Positions 41,482 to 50,878 are shown, numbered from the stretch's first letter. The stretch: DNA of 64,000 nt from Elusimicrobiales bacterium (GCA_028713125.1 JAQTOU010000009.1:1-64000), one strand, 5' to 3'. Translations and numbers: made by a program. Notes: generated by a model not told the origin, from the sequence alone.

Positions 41482-41509
41482 GGAACTTTTTCCGGCTTCC
41501 GGTGTCTAA
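41482..41509 (+). promoter_or_regulatory. ECF-type promoter of the VIT-vWA gene
   Basis: Rightward GGAACTT (41482-41488)-N15-GTCTAA (41504-41509), a mirror of the leftward promoter with 30 bases between the two -35 boxes. Transcription would start near 41516, ahead of AAAGGAGG and ATG 41534. Confidence 0.8.
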
Positions 41510-41533
41510 CCGTGGACAGTAAAGGAGGCGGTT

Positions 41534-44032
41534 ATGAAACTCATCTCACAGTTCCGTAAAGTTCTGGCTCCGGTAATAGTTCTCGCCCTGTCCTGCGCGG
41601 CTTCGGCCCGGCCGCAGGATCCGGGCGAAGGCTGCCTGCAGGTGGTGTCAGCGGGGACCGATACCTTAAGGATACTTCCTCTTAAGCATACGGAGGTGAA
41701 AGCCGCCATTTCGGGCTTCGTCGCCGAAGTCAGCGTCACGCAGGTGTTCGGCAACCCTTCCGAGGACCCCATCGAAGCGGTTTACGTCTTCCCCCTGCCC
41801 GAGAACGCGGCGGTGAACGAGATGACGCTCGCCGTAGGCGACAGGCTCATAAAGGGACAGATAAAGAAGAGGGAGGAAGCGCGGCAGGTCTACGAGAAAG
41901 CCAAAGCCGAGGGCCGGACCGCGGCGCTCCTGGACCAGGAGCGGCCGAACATCTTCACCCAGTCAGTGGCCAATATCCCCCCCGGCCGCGAAATAAGGGT
42001 CACGCTTAAATATATCCAGGACCTGGCCTACGACCACGGCGAATATAAATTCGTCTTCCCGATGACCGTCGGGCCGCGCTATATCCCCGGGAAAACCACG
42101 GGCAAGGCAGGTACCGGCTGGTCGGACGATACCGACCAGGTCAGGGACGCCTCCCGGATCTCTCCTCCCGTCGTAAAACCCGGGCAGAGGTCGGGCCGCG
42201 ACATCTCGGTGCAGGTCAGCCTGGACGCGGGCGTGGCGGTCAGGAACCTGCGCAGCTCTTCGCATGCGGTGACGATAAACAGCATCGCCCCGGCTAAGGC
42301 GGAGATAACTATATCGCCGGAGGACAGCATCCCTAATAAGGACTTCCTCCTGACCTATGAGCCGGCGGTGAAGATGGTGAGCGCCGCCGTCCTCGCTCAC
42401 AAGGAGGGCAAGGAAGGCTACCTGACGCTGATGGTGCAGCCCAACGCGGATTTCCCCCTTACCCAGGTCACCCCAAAAGAACTGGTCATCGCTATAGACG
42501 TCTCCGGCTCGATGAGCGGTTTCCCGCTGCAGACCGCCAAGGAAACGGCCCTGCGCTGCCTCGACGGGATGAACCCCGGAGACACGTTCCAGATAATGAG
42601 CTTCGCTTCAGGCAATGAGCTCCACTTCGAGAGACCGCTTGAAAACACTCCGCTGAACGTGGCGCGCGGCCGCGCCGTGATAAACGGCCTCAGCGAAGGC
42701 GGCGGCACAGAGATGCTGGCCGCCCTGCAAAAAGTGCTCGAGTTCCGGAAGGACCCGGAGCGCCTTCGCATAGTGCTCTTTATGACGGACGGCTTCATCG
42801 GCAATGATCCTGAGATACTTGCTTTCACTAAAGAGCATCTGAATAATTCCCGCATTTTCCCGCTCGGCGTGGGCTCATCCACCAACCGGTACCTGCTGGA
42901 GGAAATGGCGGTGCTGGGCAAAGGCACAGTGCAGTACGTCCGGTACAATGAGAAGGCGGAAAAACTCGAGAAGGTCATAGAGCGGTTCTACGAGAGGATC
43001 TCCCGGCCCGTCCTTACGGACCTGTCGGTGGACTGGAACGGTCTCGACGTTGCCGACCTTTCTCCCTCCTTCATCCCGGACCTCTTCGCCGGCCAGCCGC
43101 TGCTCCTTCACGCCAGGTATAATAAAGGCGGCAGCGCGCCCGTGCTGATCAGGGGCAAACTTATGGGCAAGCCCTGGAAGATGTCGGTAAGCGTCAACCT
43201 CCCGGAAAAGGAAATGGCCAATGGCGCTATGGGGACGCTGTGGGCCAGGTCGAGCATAACCGACCTTGAGCGCCTGAACCTCCGGGGCGAGAACGCGGAT
43301 GCGAAGGCGCGGATCATAGAACTGGCCCTCGCGCATAAGCTTGTAACCGGCTACACTTCCTTCGTGGCCGTGGACGAGAGCCCCGTCGACCCGAAAGGGA
43401 AGAAGCCGCTGTTGATCCCGGTAGAATCGGAACTGCCGGAGGGAACTCAGTATGAGGGTTTCTTCGGGCGCGCCGGCGGCGGCGGGTCGCTCTCCGGCGC
43501 CTCTTTCGGGGCGGCAGCGGTGCGCGGCTCTTTCGGCCAGGCGAAATACGCGAGAATGGCCAGCCCCGCTTCCAGCGCTATGCTGTCCATGGAAAGCGCG
43601 GATGGAGCCTCGTCGCTCCATGAAGCGAAGGCCGCGGGTTCGGGCAATAGAGTCAAGGCTCTCCCGGAGAGGGAAGACATCGTGGCCGGGCTTGCGCTGA
43701 AACTTCTGGAGAACCCGACGCCCAGGCTGCTGCGGCAGCTGGTTTCCCGCCAGGAAGCTTCGGGCTCTTTCAGCGGGTCCGAAGGCAGGAAAACCTCTCC
43801 CGCGGACCAGGCCCTTGCGCTCCTCGCCCTGGCCAAGGCCAAGACCGTGCTCGAGGGAGACGCTGACGCCGCTATACAGCTGGCCTGGAGTTCCCTGCGC
43901 CGCGCTTACCCCGCGGGAACGAACGGCCGTGAAGCGGTGGTCAAAGCGCTGAAAGGCAGCCCCCACTGGAGTTCCGTCTCGGTACAGCGCGAGCTGGCGG
44001 CCCTCGGCGCGACTCTTGAAGCGTTGAAGTAG
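41534..44032 (+). CDS. Secreted VIT-domain / von Willebrand A-domain protein
   Basis: An 832-residue protein with a signal peptide (about 1-26, ending ASARPQ). A VIT domain (about 35-165) contains the family features ISGFVAEVSVTQVFGN and EAVYVFPLPENAAV. The vWA domain (about 315-490) has the metal-ion site D322-x-S324-x-S326 in DVSGSMSG, plus the later Thr in GGGTEM and Asp in MTDGF. A Gly/Ala/Ser-rich segment (about 650-700) carries RGSFGQAKYA at 664-673, close to a motif in the anti-sigma factor. A helical C-terminal domain follows. VIT-vWA proteins are thought to mediate adhesion or protein contact in the envelope. The ECF promoter and AAGGAGG site upstream make it a likely sigma target. 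Confidence 0.92.
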   Translation: MKLISQFRKVLAPVIVLALSCAASARPQDPGEGCLQVVSAGTDTLRILPLKHTEVKAAISGFVAEVSVTQVFGNPSEDPIEAVYVFPLPENAAVNEMTLAVGDRLIKGQIKKREEARQVYEKAKAEGRTAALLDQERPNIFTQSVANIPPGREIRVTLKYIQDLAYDHGEYKFVFPMTVGPRYIPGKTTGKAGTGWSDDTDQVRDASRISPPVVKPGQRSGRDISVQVSLDAGVAVRNLRSSSHAVTINSIAPAKAEITISPEDSIPNKDFLLTYEPAVKMVSAAVLAHKEGKEGYLTLMVQPNADFPLTQVTPKELVIAIDVSGSMSGFPLQTAKETALRCLDGMNPGDTFQIMSFASGNELHFERPLENTPLNVARGRAVINGLSEGGGTEMLAALQKVLEFRKDPERLRIVLFMTDGFIGNDPEILAFTKEHLNNSRIFPLGVGSSTNRYLLEEMAVLGKGTVQYVRYNEKAEKLEKVIERFYERISRPVLTDLSVDWNGLDVADLSPSFIPDLFAGQPLLLHARYNKGGSAPVLIRGKLMGKPWKMSVSVNLPEKEMANGAMGTLWARSSITDLERLNLRGENADAKARIIELALAHKLVTGYTSFVAVDESPVDPKGKKPLLIPVESELPEGTQYEGFFGRAGGGGSLSGASFGAAAVRGSFGQAKYARMASPASSAMLSMESADGASSLHEAKAAGSGNRVKALPEREDIVAGLALKLLENPTPRLLRQLVSRQEASGSFSGSEGRKTSPADQALALLALAKAKTVLEGDADAAIQLAWSSLRRAYPAGTNGREAVVKALKGSPHWSSVSVQRELAALGATLEALK

Positions 44033-44047
44033 TCGGAAGGTTCAAAT

Positions 44048-44087
44048 AAAAGCAGTGCCCGCAAGAGTAATTGCGGGCACTGCTTTT
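44048..44087. terminator. Bidirectional intrinsic terminator
   Basis: A perfect 17-base inverted repeat (44048-44064 and 44071-44087) with a 6-base loop, flanked by A and T runs, between the converging VIT-vWA and O-antigen-ligase genes. It can serve both. Confidence 0.88.
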
Positions 44088-44098
44088 TGACGGGCGGT

Positions 44099-45598
44099 TT
44101 ACCTCTGCTGCAGGGCCGCCCGCGCGCGGATCTTATCGCTGCCGGGGTCCAGCCAGCCGGCATGCCTGAACTGCGCGGCCGTATGCGCCCGGCTGAAGAG
44201 CGCCATAGCGGCGATCTGCCCCGCGCTCCGCAGCACCGCCGCGCAACCGAGAAGCGCAGCCGTCAGCACGAGCCGGCGCCGGAGCCGCGGCGTGAGCGCC
44301 ACCGAACGGAGCGCCGGCGCGGGCGGCGCGAGCGCGCCGAAGAGCGTCCACGCTATCAGGGAGGCCGCCGGGAGCAGCAGGACGGCGTCGAAACTGGCGA
44401 CTACGGCGGTCACCGCCAGCGCGGAAGCCAGGGCCAGCCCTTCCATGTATTCGCCGATGTCGGCCGCCTGGCCGGCCCGCTTCCAGGCTGCGGCCAGCAG
44501 GCCGAGAAGCGCAAGCAGGATAGCGGCCAGTGCCGGGAAGCCGCGCTCCGAGACTATCGCCACCCAATCGCTGCTCGGCCAGGGGTTTATAGTCCTCCCG
44601 GTATTGTAGTTGATAGAGGGATCGTAGTCCGCGACGAACTTCGGGTAAGCGACCGCCCAATTGCCCGGGCCCGCGCCGAGCAGCGGATGCGCGGCCGCGA
44701 TGCGGAGCGTCCGCCCGTACTGTACGAGGCGCCCGTGGCCGCTCCCTTTGTGGTAATTCACTATTCCGGAAACAGTGTCCAGGTACGGCGAGCCGCTGCG
44801 CCATTCCAGGGTGTTCGGCAGAAGCAGCGCGGCGAGGATACCCAGCGCGGCGGCGAGCACGAGGGATTTTATCCGGAGCATGGTTTCCGGCGCGCTCCGG
44901 AACCTGCCGGCGCGCCATAGACCGAAACCGATCACCGCCGCCCCCGCCGCCAGGCCGAGGTAGGCGGCGCGCGAGCGCGAAAGCACCAGCGCGCAAGTAA
45001 TGATAGCCAGCCCGGCGCTGCCGCAGACGGCGGCCCAGTTGCGGCGGGCCGTGATCGCCGCGAGGATAAGCGCCGGAGCGCCGAGGGCCGCGAGGTGAGC
45101 CATGAAGTTGCGATTCCCCAGCGTTCCGCCGGGGATGCGGTTGAGGCTGAAGAGCTCGCTGCTTACGCCGTAAGCCTGGGCCAGCGAGGCCGCCGCGCCG
45201 GCTACGGCCGCCGCGGCCGCGGCCGCGACTATGGTCCGGCGAGCCCCGGTTTCCGCGGCGGCGCGGGAGGCCCAGAACATTACCGCGCCGGAGAGGGTGA
45301 CCGCCAGCGCGCGCGTGGAGAGCCAGCGGTCGGCCGCGAACAGGGCGCTGGCGAAGGTTAGCGCCAGGTAAAGGGCGAGCGGCAGGTCGACCCGGCTCAG
45401 TTCGAGCGTCTTCGCCCGGCGCAGGCCCAGCAGCGCCAGCGCCAGCGCTGTCGCGTGCAGGACCAGTTCTTTGGGCGCGAAGAAGCGGTCCAGGTCGAAC
45501 AGCCGATAAGGCGTCGCCGCCAGCACCACCGCGACGGCGCCCGCGACGAACAGCGCGCGGACCGGGAAACTATAGTTCAGATCGGGATCTTTGTTCAT
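44099..45598 (-). CDS. O-antigen ligase / polymerase family (Wzy_C) membrane protein
   Basis: A 499-residue polytopic protein with about eleven or more hydrophobic segments. The Wzy_C signature lies in GGTLGNRNFMAHLAALG and, after a periplasmic loop, HPLLGAGPGNWAVAYPKF (shown in part as LLGAGPGNWAVAYP). Such enzymes join polysaccharide to lipid A core or polymerise glycans on the periplasmic side. ATG 45598 is chosen because it starts right before the first membrane segment; the frame is open to 45715. The gene has no glycan neighbours; the flippase at 25198 is the only related gene in the window. A 12-base palindrome (45633-45644) lies upstream. Confidence 0.87.
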   Translation of the reverse strand: MNKDPDLNYSFPVRALFVAGAVAVVLAATPYRLFDLDRFFAPKELVLHATALALALLGLRRAKTLELSRVDLPLALYLALTFASALFAADRWLSTRALAVTLSGAVMFWASRAAAETGARRTIVAAAAAAAVAGAAASLAQAYGVSSELFSLNRIPGGTLGNRNFMAHLAALGAPALILAAITARRNWAAVCGSAGLAIITCALVLSRSRAAYLGLAAGAAVIGFGLWRAGRFRSAPETMLRIKSLVLAAALGILAALLLPNTLEWRSGSPYLDTVSGIVNYHKGSGHGRLVQYGRTLRIAAAHPLLGAGPGNWAVAYPKFVADYDPSINYNTGRTINPWPSSDWVAIVSERGFPALAAILLALLGLLAAAWKRAGQAADIGEYMEGLALASALAVTAVVASFDAVLLLPAASLIAWTLFGALAPPAPALRSVALTPRLRRRLVLTAALLGCAAVLRSAGQIAAMALFSRAHTAAQFRHAGWLDPGSDKIRARAALQQR

Positions 45599-45712
45599 GC
45601 TCCTGTGCGCCGCTCCGGCGGCGATATGGCCAAGAATTAATTCTATAAAACTATGGCTGCCTCGTGGGACATTGGTAGCTATTAATTGTCGCCAGCGTCG
45701 TTCCCGGCGCCG

Positions 45713-45756
45713 CAAAAAAAGAGCAGCAGCACGACCTTGGCCATGCTGCTGCTCTG
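45713..45756 (-). terminator. Intrinsic terminator of the leftward gene at 45811-47541
   Basis: Arms GAGCAGCAGCA (45721-45731) and its complement (45744-45754) enclose a 12-base loop. Read leftward the stem is followed by seven T, a good intrinsic terminator just after the secreted-protein gene. Confidence 0.82.
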
Positions 45757-45810
45757 GTTTCCCGCGCCGCCTGCCGCGGGCGCCGTATAAAGAACGGCTA
45801 TGCTATCGGA

Positions 45811-47541
45811 CTAATTTTGAAGGTCCCAATAGGTTACATAATCCGTATTGGCCTTTTCTTTATCGTGTATCTCTTTCAAGCCTTTGCGGAACTCGGCTAA
45901 AAGATCCGATCTGCGCACTATCTTCTCCAGCTCTTCCGGGGTTATCGTGCCGGCGGTGTGATAGACTTTGTCGTTCTTCGTAGTGCCGCCGTCCATAACG
46001 CCTTTTTCCTCGCCGTAGGATATTTTAAGGCCGATATTTTCGCTGGGGACGCCTTTGCCTGTTACCGTGCCGGTATAGTACTTGGTATTAGTATTGGTCC
46101 CGTTGGTCTTTCCCTCAAGTTCGAAAGTCAGCTTCGGCACCATGACGCCGTAGTCTCCTTCCTGTTCAATCTGGAAGTCCAGCTTTACGGTCATGAGCGC
46201 GTCGGCGCCGGCTTCGTTCATTATCTTCTGGTTAGGCGCGTTGATCCCGTACCCCAGCGCCTGGCTGCCGCCCTGGGTAGCGAGAAGCTTCGTGCCCTTA
46301 TAAGCCCTGGAGAAGTTCGCGTCAGTGTTCGTGTCGGGCGTAGCCAGCGCTTCGATGGACTTGTACGCGGCTGTCTGTGAAACGGCTTCGACAGGGAGCA
46401 CCGGCGCGCCGAGTTCGGTCTGCACGGCCTCTACAAGCTCCGGGTACATCTTTTCGAGGACCGCGTCCCAGGCTTCGTCGGACTGCTTCGGGAAGGTGAC
46501 GGTCGTCGTCTTAGTTTTCCTGTTGTCGCCGTTATGCATGACTTCATCCTGCGTGATCACGCTTTTTTCGTCGAAGGTCTTGCCGCCGATGGCGAAGGAC
46601 AGGAGGCCTATCTTCTTGAGCTGCCCGGCAGGGCGGCTGCGCGCCGCGTTCGGCTTGAAGAAATCGTAGCTGATCTCCCCGTCGGCCGGCTTATCGGTCC
46701 CTTTAGCGGTCAGCCCGTAATTGAACTCGGGCTCCGTCTTAACTTCCACCATCTTGCCATCCGAGTAGACGCTGGTGTATTGAAAAGAGGGAAGGGTTTC
46801 GGAGAGAACCGCCGCGGTCTCGAGGCTTTCGAAGCCTACGGCCAGGAAGCTCTTTTTAAAGTTGAACAGCGCGCCGCCCGCGGGCGTGAAGTTCAGGTTG
46901 CGGAAGGCGGCCGCCGGAACGACTATCTTGGACCCGGACCGGAGATAGCAGACGTCGATCAGGGATTTTATGCCGACCTGGTTGACCGCCATGGCGACTT
47001 TCAGCATGGTCCCGTCGGGAATATTCCCGTCCAGTTCTATGGTGACGTCCTTCGTGAGGTCGAGCGTGATGTTTTTCTTTTCCCCGTTGATGGAAACCAT
47101 TTTAAGCTTGTTCTTATTCGGCGCGATGGTGAAGCTGGCTTTTTCGCCGGTCGTGGTTACGATCTCGATTTTCCTGGGCGAGGACTTTTCGTCAGTGATC
47201 AGCGTGTAATTGGCCAGCGCCAAGTATTCCACGGGTTTCCCGTCCACGGAAAAGGTCCCGTCGATCTTGTAATAGCCGGAGCCGCCCTTCTTGGAAACGA
47301 GGAAAGAGATCAGATCGCCGCCGGTTTTCCAGCCGCTGAACAGCGACTGGTTTATCGTGCCCAGTTCGGCAGGGGGCAGGTTCCTTTCGATGCCGCCGGT
47401 GATGACGACATCCTTTAAAGAATCGGTCGTCGGGCCCGCGGGGGCCATTTTTTTCGCCGCCGCGGCGATCATTTTGTCGAACATGCCGGCATGAGCTGTC
47501 TGCGCGGCAAGAAACATTGCCACGAACAATATCGATTTCAT
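45811..47541 (-). CDS. Secreted protein of unknown function
   Basis: A 576-residue protein with a signal peptide (1-18, ending TAHAG). I do not recognise the family. The sequence is rich in beta-type stretches and Thr/Lys, with an acidic-basic N-terminal helix (MFDKMIAAAAKKMAP), a segment GSQALGYGINAPNQ and a late region with NGTNTNTKYYTGTV. There are few cysteines. ATG 47541 is set by AAGGGGACACAA upstream; the frame is open to 47607. It stands alone between a terminator and a 153-base gap with AT-rich promoter-like sequence. A periplasmic or outer-membrane location is the best inference. Confidence 0.72.
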   Translation of the reverse strand: MKSILFVAMFLAAQTAHAGMFDKMIAAAAKKMAPAGPTTDSLKDVVITGGIERNLPPAELGTINQSLFSGWKTGGDLISFLVSKKGGSGYYKIDGTFSVDGKPVEYLALANYTLITDEKSSPRKIEIVTTTGEKASFTIAPNKNKLKMVSINGEKKNITLDLTKDVTIELDGNIPDGTMLKVAMAVNQVGIKSLIDVCYLRSGSKIVVPAAAFRNLNFTPAGGALFNFKKSFLAVGFESLETAAVLSETLPSFQYTSVYSDGKMVEVKTEPEFNYGLTAKGTDKPADGEISYDFFKPNAARSRPAGQLKKIGLLSFAIGGKTFDEKSVITQDEVMHNGDNRKTKTTTVTFPKQSDEAWDAVLEKMYPELVEAVQTELGAPVLPVEAVSQTAAYKSIEALATPDTNTDANFSRAYKGTKLLATQGGSQALGYGINAPNQKIMNEAGADALMTVKLDFQIEQEGDYGVMVPKLTFELEGKTNGTNTNTKYYTGTVTGKGVPSENIGLKISYGEEKGVMDGGTTKNDKVYHTAGTITPEELEKIVRRSDLLAEFRKGLKEIHDKEKANTDYVTYWDLQN

Positions 47542-47694
47542 TTGTGTCCCCTTATAACCCGTTCCTGAATATTGATATAAAGCAGATATATTATTGCATA
47601 TTCTCAATATGAATGGTCCCGATACGTGTTAAGGACCCGTATGCCTTGTATATATTTTGAAGGGGTGCGCCTTACACGGGGAAGAGCACAGATA

Positions 47695-48390
47695 TTAAAT
47701 TCGGGACTGGCAGCCTTTAAGGCACAGGTCTAAAAGGTGTTTGATTTCCCCGGGTTCGTACGGGGAGCCCCGTTTAACGAATTCCGCGCGCATTTCGCCG
47801 CCGGAGATTTTCAGCAGCCGAAGCTCTCCGACCGGGAGAGCCCCTGAAACCGCCCGCCACAGCCTTTCCGCCGCGGCCCCGGCCGCCGCCTCAGGCCTGC
47901 CCCGTACGACAAGGCGGTTCTGTTCAGCCCATCCCGGTCTTGCCGGGAGCGCCGGAGGGAAAAGACCGAAAGGCCGCCGGAAAAACCCCTCCGGGAATAT
48001 AGCCAGCGAAAAACCGGCTTCAGCCCGGCCGGTTATAGTAAATACGAGTTCCGAAGTATAACCGCGCTTGCTGGCCCCGTTGGTCCTGCGCAGGGCGACT
48101 TTGTTCCCCTCGCGCTCCCCCTCCAGTTCCAGGGAGCTGAACATGAGCATGAAATAGTTCTTTTTGAAGCGAAGGCCTGTGGCCAGTTCTATCGCGAGGG
48201 CTTCGGCTCCCCTGAAATTAGCGAAGGCGGCGGCAAGGAACCAAAGTCCGGAAGCGGCAAGCGCCATGCCCAGCCAAAAAATCGCGCCGGGGTAATTTAC
48301 GTGGACCCGGATAAGGACTATCCCCCCGGCGGCCATTGCGGCGGGGATCAGCGCGGAGCGCAGAACTGAAAGTAATGAATGTCTTTCCAT
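47695..48390 (-). CDS. Two-TM membrane protein, unknown
   Basis: A 231-residue protein with two adjacent hydrophobic segments (about 12-30 and 36-54) joined by a short loop, then a soluble domain (about 60-231) of mixed alpha/beta character rich in Arg and Gly. I do not recognise the family. ATG 48390 lies one base after the stop of the pseudouridine synthase gene, so the two are coupled. The frame opens earlier at 48414, inside that gene. Two N-terminal spans put the domain on the cytoplasmic side. Confidence 0.68.
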   Translation of the reverse strand: MERHSLLSVLRSALIPAAMAAGGIVLIRVHVNYPGAIFWLGMALAASGLWFLAAAFANFRGAEALAIELATGLRFKKNYFMLMFSSLELEGEREGNKVALRRTNGASKRGYTSELVFTITGRAEAGFSLAIFPEGFFRRPFGLFPPALPARPGWAEQNRLVVRGRPEAAAGAAAERLWRAVSGALPVGELRLLKISGGEMRAEFVKRGSPYEPGEIKHLLDLCLKGCQSRI

Positions 48391-48391
48391 G

Positions 48392-49210
48392 TTAAAGCCC
48401 CGCCGGAACCGCAAGGCCGCGGGCTTCGCAGAAAGCGCGCAGGTCGGCGGGCAGCGGGACGGAGAACACGCTTTCCAGCCCAGCTTTGCGCAGGTCTATT
48501 TCGGCGCAATGCAGCGCCTGCCGCGGCAGCAGGAGCTTTTCTTCCAGGGCGGGCGTCCAGCCGTCGTCGAGGAAGTTAAGGTAGCAGCGGGCGTCCGGCC
48601 CGTATATCTTGTCCCCCACCAGGGAGTGACCAAGCCACTGCGCATGGGCCCGGATCTGGTGCATCCGGCCGGTTTCTGTGACCACGCGCGCCAGGGTAAA
48701 ACCGCCGCCGGCGGAAAGCGGGGTGAAGCGCGTCACCGCGGACTTCCCGTCCGGCCTTACGCCGGCTTTGGCGTACACCGGGCTGTCTTCATCGGGGCCC
48801 AGGGGCTGGTCCACCGTCACAGGCCCGGAAAATTCGCCGGTCATTATCGCGAGGTAGGTTTTCCCCGCCTGCCGCTTCTGCATCGCGGTCTGCAGGCGGC
48901 TTGCCACAGCCGGGCTCTTGGCGAACACGACCACGCCGCTCGTCTCGCGGTCGAGCCTGAAGACCAGGTGTGCGGCTGCAAGGCCGAAGCGCTCGCGCAC
49001 CGCGCCGGCAAGGCTTGACCAGGGCCCGTCCTTGGACGGGTGGCAGATAATGTCCCCCGGCTTGTTCACGACTATAACTTTCTCGTCGTGGTGTATCACC
49101 CAGCTGTCGAGCTCGGCCGGGGCTATCTGGCCCACGTTCACCAGCCTCGGTTTGCGCGGCCAGGGGCAGGCGAGCCGGGGATTGAATGCTGGGCGGTCTT
49201 TTTCGTTCAT
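48392..49210 (-). CDS. RluA-family RNA pseudouridine synthase
   Basis: A 272-residue enzyme that isomerises uridine to pseudouridine in rRNA or tRNA. The catalytic Asp lies in FRLDRETSGVVVFAKS, where most family members have HRLD; the downstream GKTYLAI, GRMHQIRAHAQWLGHSLVGDKIYG (shown as HQIRAH and GDKIYG) motifs are intact. There is no S4 domain, and the N-terminus is a short extension, so it resembles RluA/RluC-like single-domain enzymes. ATG 49210 is chosen as the start near the family beginning; the frame opens earlier at 49255. A hairpin (CGGAAGG/CCTTCCG) lies in the leader just upstream. Target site unknown. Confidence 0.9.
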   Translation of the reverse strand: MNEKDRPAFNPRLACPWPRKPRLVNVGQIAPAELDSWVIHHDEKVIVVNKPGDIICHPSKDGPWSSLAGAVRERFGLAAAHLVFRLDRETSGVVVFAKSPAVASRLQTAMQKRQAGKTYLAIMTGEFSGPVTVDQPLGPDEDSPVYAKAGVRPDGKSAVTRFTPLSAGGGFTLARVVTETGRMHQIRAHAQWLGHSLVGDKIYGPDARCYLNFLDDGWTPALEEKLLLPRQALHCAEIDLRKAGLESVFSVPLPADLRAFCEARGLAVPAGL

Positions 49211-49350
49211 GGAAATATTCCGGAAGGAGCTTTCCTTCCGTTTCCTATGATACAAAGATTCCGGACATTTTTATGAATTTTTGCAAAGCTCCGGCGGACC
49301 GGGGCGGCATTGTCGCGCCCCGCGCCGAGATCTAAATACACTTTTGGCGG

Positions 49351-50817
49351 TCAGCGCTGCAGTTTCTCTATGGGGGTCAGCAGGTCGTTGCTGACGCTGA
49401 AAGCTTCGGGGCGGTCGCGGGGCCCTTCCATGCCGGGCCTCACGATATGCGGCGTCAGGTAAAAGAATACCTCCTGCCCGCTCTGGTCCTCTTCATGCGC
49501 GGCCGTCAGCAGGTTAAGCAGAGGTATGCGCCTCAGCCAGGGGATTCCGGAGTTAGCGGTAGAGACGCTCTTCATCTTCAGTCCGCCGATGATGGCCGTC
49601 TGCCCGTCCTCCAGAGTCAGGATCGTCCTGGCGCTGCTGTTCTCTATTATCTGGTCGACATTTCCCTGGGTAGGCAGGAACTGCCTGTTGGTCATGTCGA
49701 TGTTGAGGCGGATCATGTTCTCGCCGAGGACCATCGGCGTGATCTTAAAGCCGACCCCGGACTCTATGGCCTGCGTCCCGTACACCGCGGCGCCTGAAGC
49801 GACCTGCTGGACCACGACATAGCGGTTCTGCCCTATTTTCATCTCGGCCTCTTCGCCGCTCATCGCCGTAATGAACGGGCGGGCGATGACCCGCGCTTTC
49901 TGCTGCTGGAAGAGCATGTTCATAAGCGCCGTGAAGGCGAGCGGGTTCTTTACGGCCGGGCTCTGGTTATAGGTGAACTCAAGCGAGGTATCCTGCAGGG
50001 CCCAGACATTGATCTTCCCGCCCGAGATCCTGCCCTTGGTAATGCCGCTGAACTGGGAATTGAACTCCTCGTAAGCGCCGGCGTTGACGCTTACGATGAT
50101 AGCCTCTATCTGCACCGCGCCGGGGTCCCTGTCCGCGCGCATGAGAAGGTCTATAGCCCTTTGTACCGCGCCCTCTGGCCCGGACATATAGATGCTGCGC
50201 AGGTCAGTCACCTTGGTAAAGTTCAGCGGCTTCGGGGCCGGGAACAGTTCGTTAAGAAGGTTCAAAGCCGAGTCCGGGGTCAGATACCGGAGCACGAAAC
50301 TCCTTGTCACGGTCTGCGTCGAGGCTTCCGCCGGATCCGCCAGCGGGGTAGGAGCGTAGTTAAGGAACAGGGTGTCCCCCCGCATCTGAGGCGCGACGCC
50401 GAGGGGTTCGGTCACCAGCCTGACGGCGTCCAGAAGCGGGACCTCGTCCGCCTTGACGCTGACGCGCCCCGGAAGAGTTACATCTCCCATCCTGAAGGGC
50501 GTCCCGGCTTCGCTCATCAGGCGCAGGAAAGCAACGTCCGCTGGAGCGTCCACCAGGTCCATGCTGACTTTGATGCCGGCTCCGGAGCGGGTTACCCGGA
50601 AGGCCCTGAATTCCTTCTCCTGACGCTCTCGCTTCCCCGCCAGTATCTCCTGGTTCCGCTTCGTAAGGTCGGATAAAAGGGCTGTCAGTTCTTTGTCTTC
50701 CTTAAGCGTGCCGGTCCTGCAGCCGGCGGGGAACAGCAGTATCAACAGGAGCAGCGCCGTACGCTGGCCGCGCCGCAGGCCTGTTTGAAAATCTCCCTTA
50801 TATAAGTTTTGCGCCAT
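49351..50817 (-). CDS. Secretin-like outer-membrane lipoprotein (GspD/PilQ group)
   Basis: A 488-residue protein with a lipoprotein-type signal peptide; the lipobox Cys is in LLFPAGC near residue 33. An STN-like N-terminal domain (about 70-150; DVAFLRLMSEAGTPF) and a short N-domain (about 165-235) precede the secretin core (about 240-470). The core ends with AIIGGLKMK, PWLRRIPLLNLL and FFYLTPHIV, the standard secretin signature. No other type II secretion or pilus gene is adjacent, although the pseudopilin-like protein at 35108 is in the window. It lies 61 bases after the Cys-rich secreted protein gene, and the two could be co-transcribed. It would form a ring channel in the outer membrane. 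Confidence 0.9.
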   Translation of the reverse strand: MAQNLYKGDFQTGLRRGQRTALLLLILLFPAGCRTGTLKEDKELTALLSDLTKRNQEILAGKRERQEKEFRAFRVTRSGAGIKVSMDLVDAPADVAFLRLMSEAGTPFRMGDVTLPGRVSVKADEVPLLDAVRLVTEPLGVAPQMRGDTLFLNYAPTPLADPAEASTQTVTRSFVLRYLTPDSALNLLNELFPAPKPLNFTKVTDLRSIYMSGPEGAVQRAIDLLMRADRDPGAVQIEAIIVSVNAGAYEEFNSQFSGITKGRISGGKINVWALQDTSLEFTYNQSPAVKNPLAFTALMNMLFQQQKARVIARPFITAMSGEEAEMKIGQNRYVVVQQVASGAAVYGTQAIESGVGFKITPMVLGENMIRLNIDMTNRQFLPTQGNVDQIIENSSARTILTLEDGQTAIIGGLKMKSVSTANSGIPWLRRIPLLNLLTAAHEEDQSGQEVFFYLTPHIVRPGMEGPRDRPEAFSVSNDLLTPIEKLQR

Positions 50818-50878
50818 TAATCCCGACTCCTATGCGCGGATAAGCTTCTCAGTATCCCGGGCCGCTATCCGCGCCGGC

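Noticed and set aside
45633-45644. Perfect palindrome AGAATTAATTCT as operator of the O-antigen ligase gene
   Set aside because: A 12-base AT-rich palindrome can occur by chance, and no promoter was convincingly placed around it.
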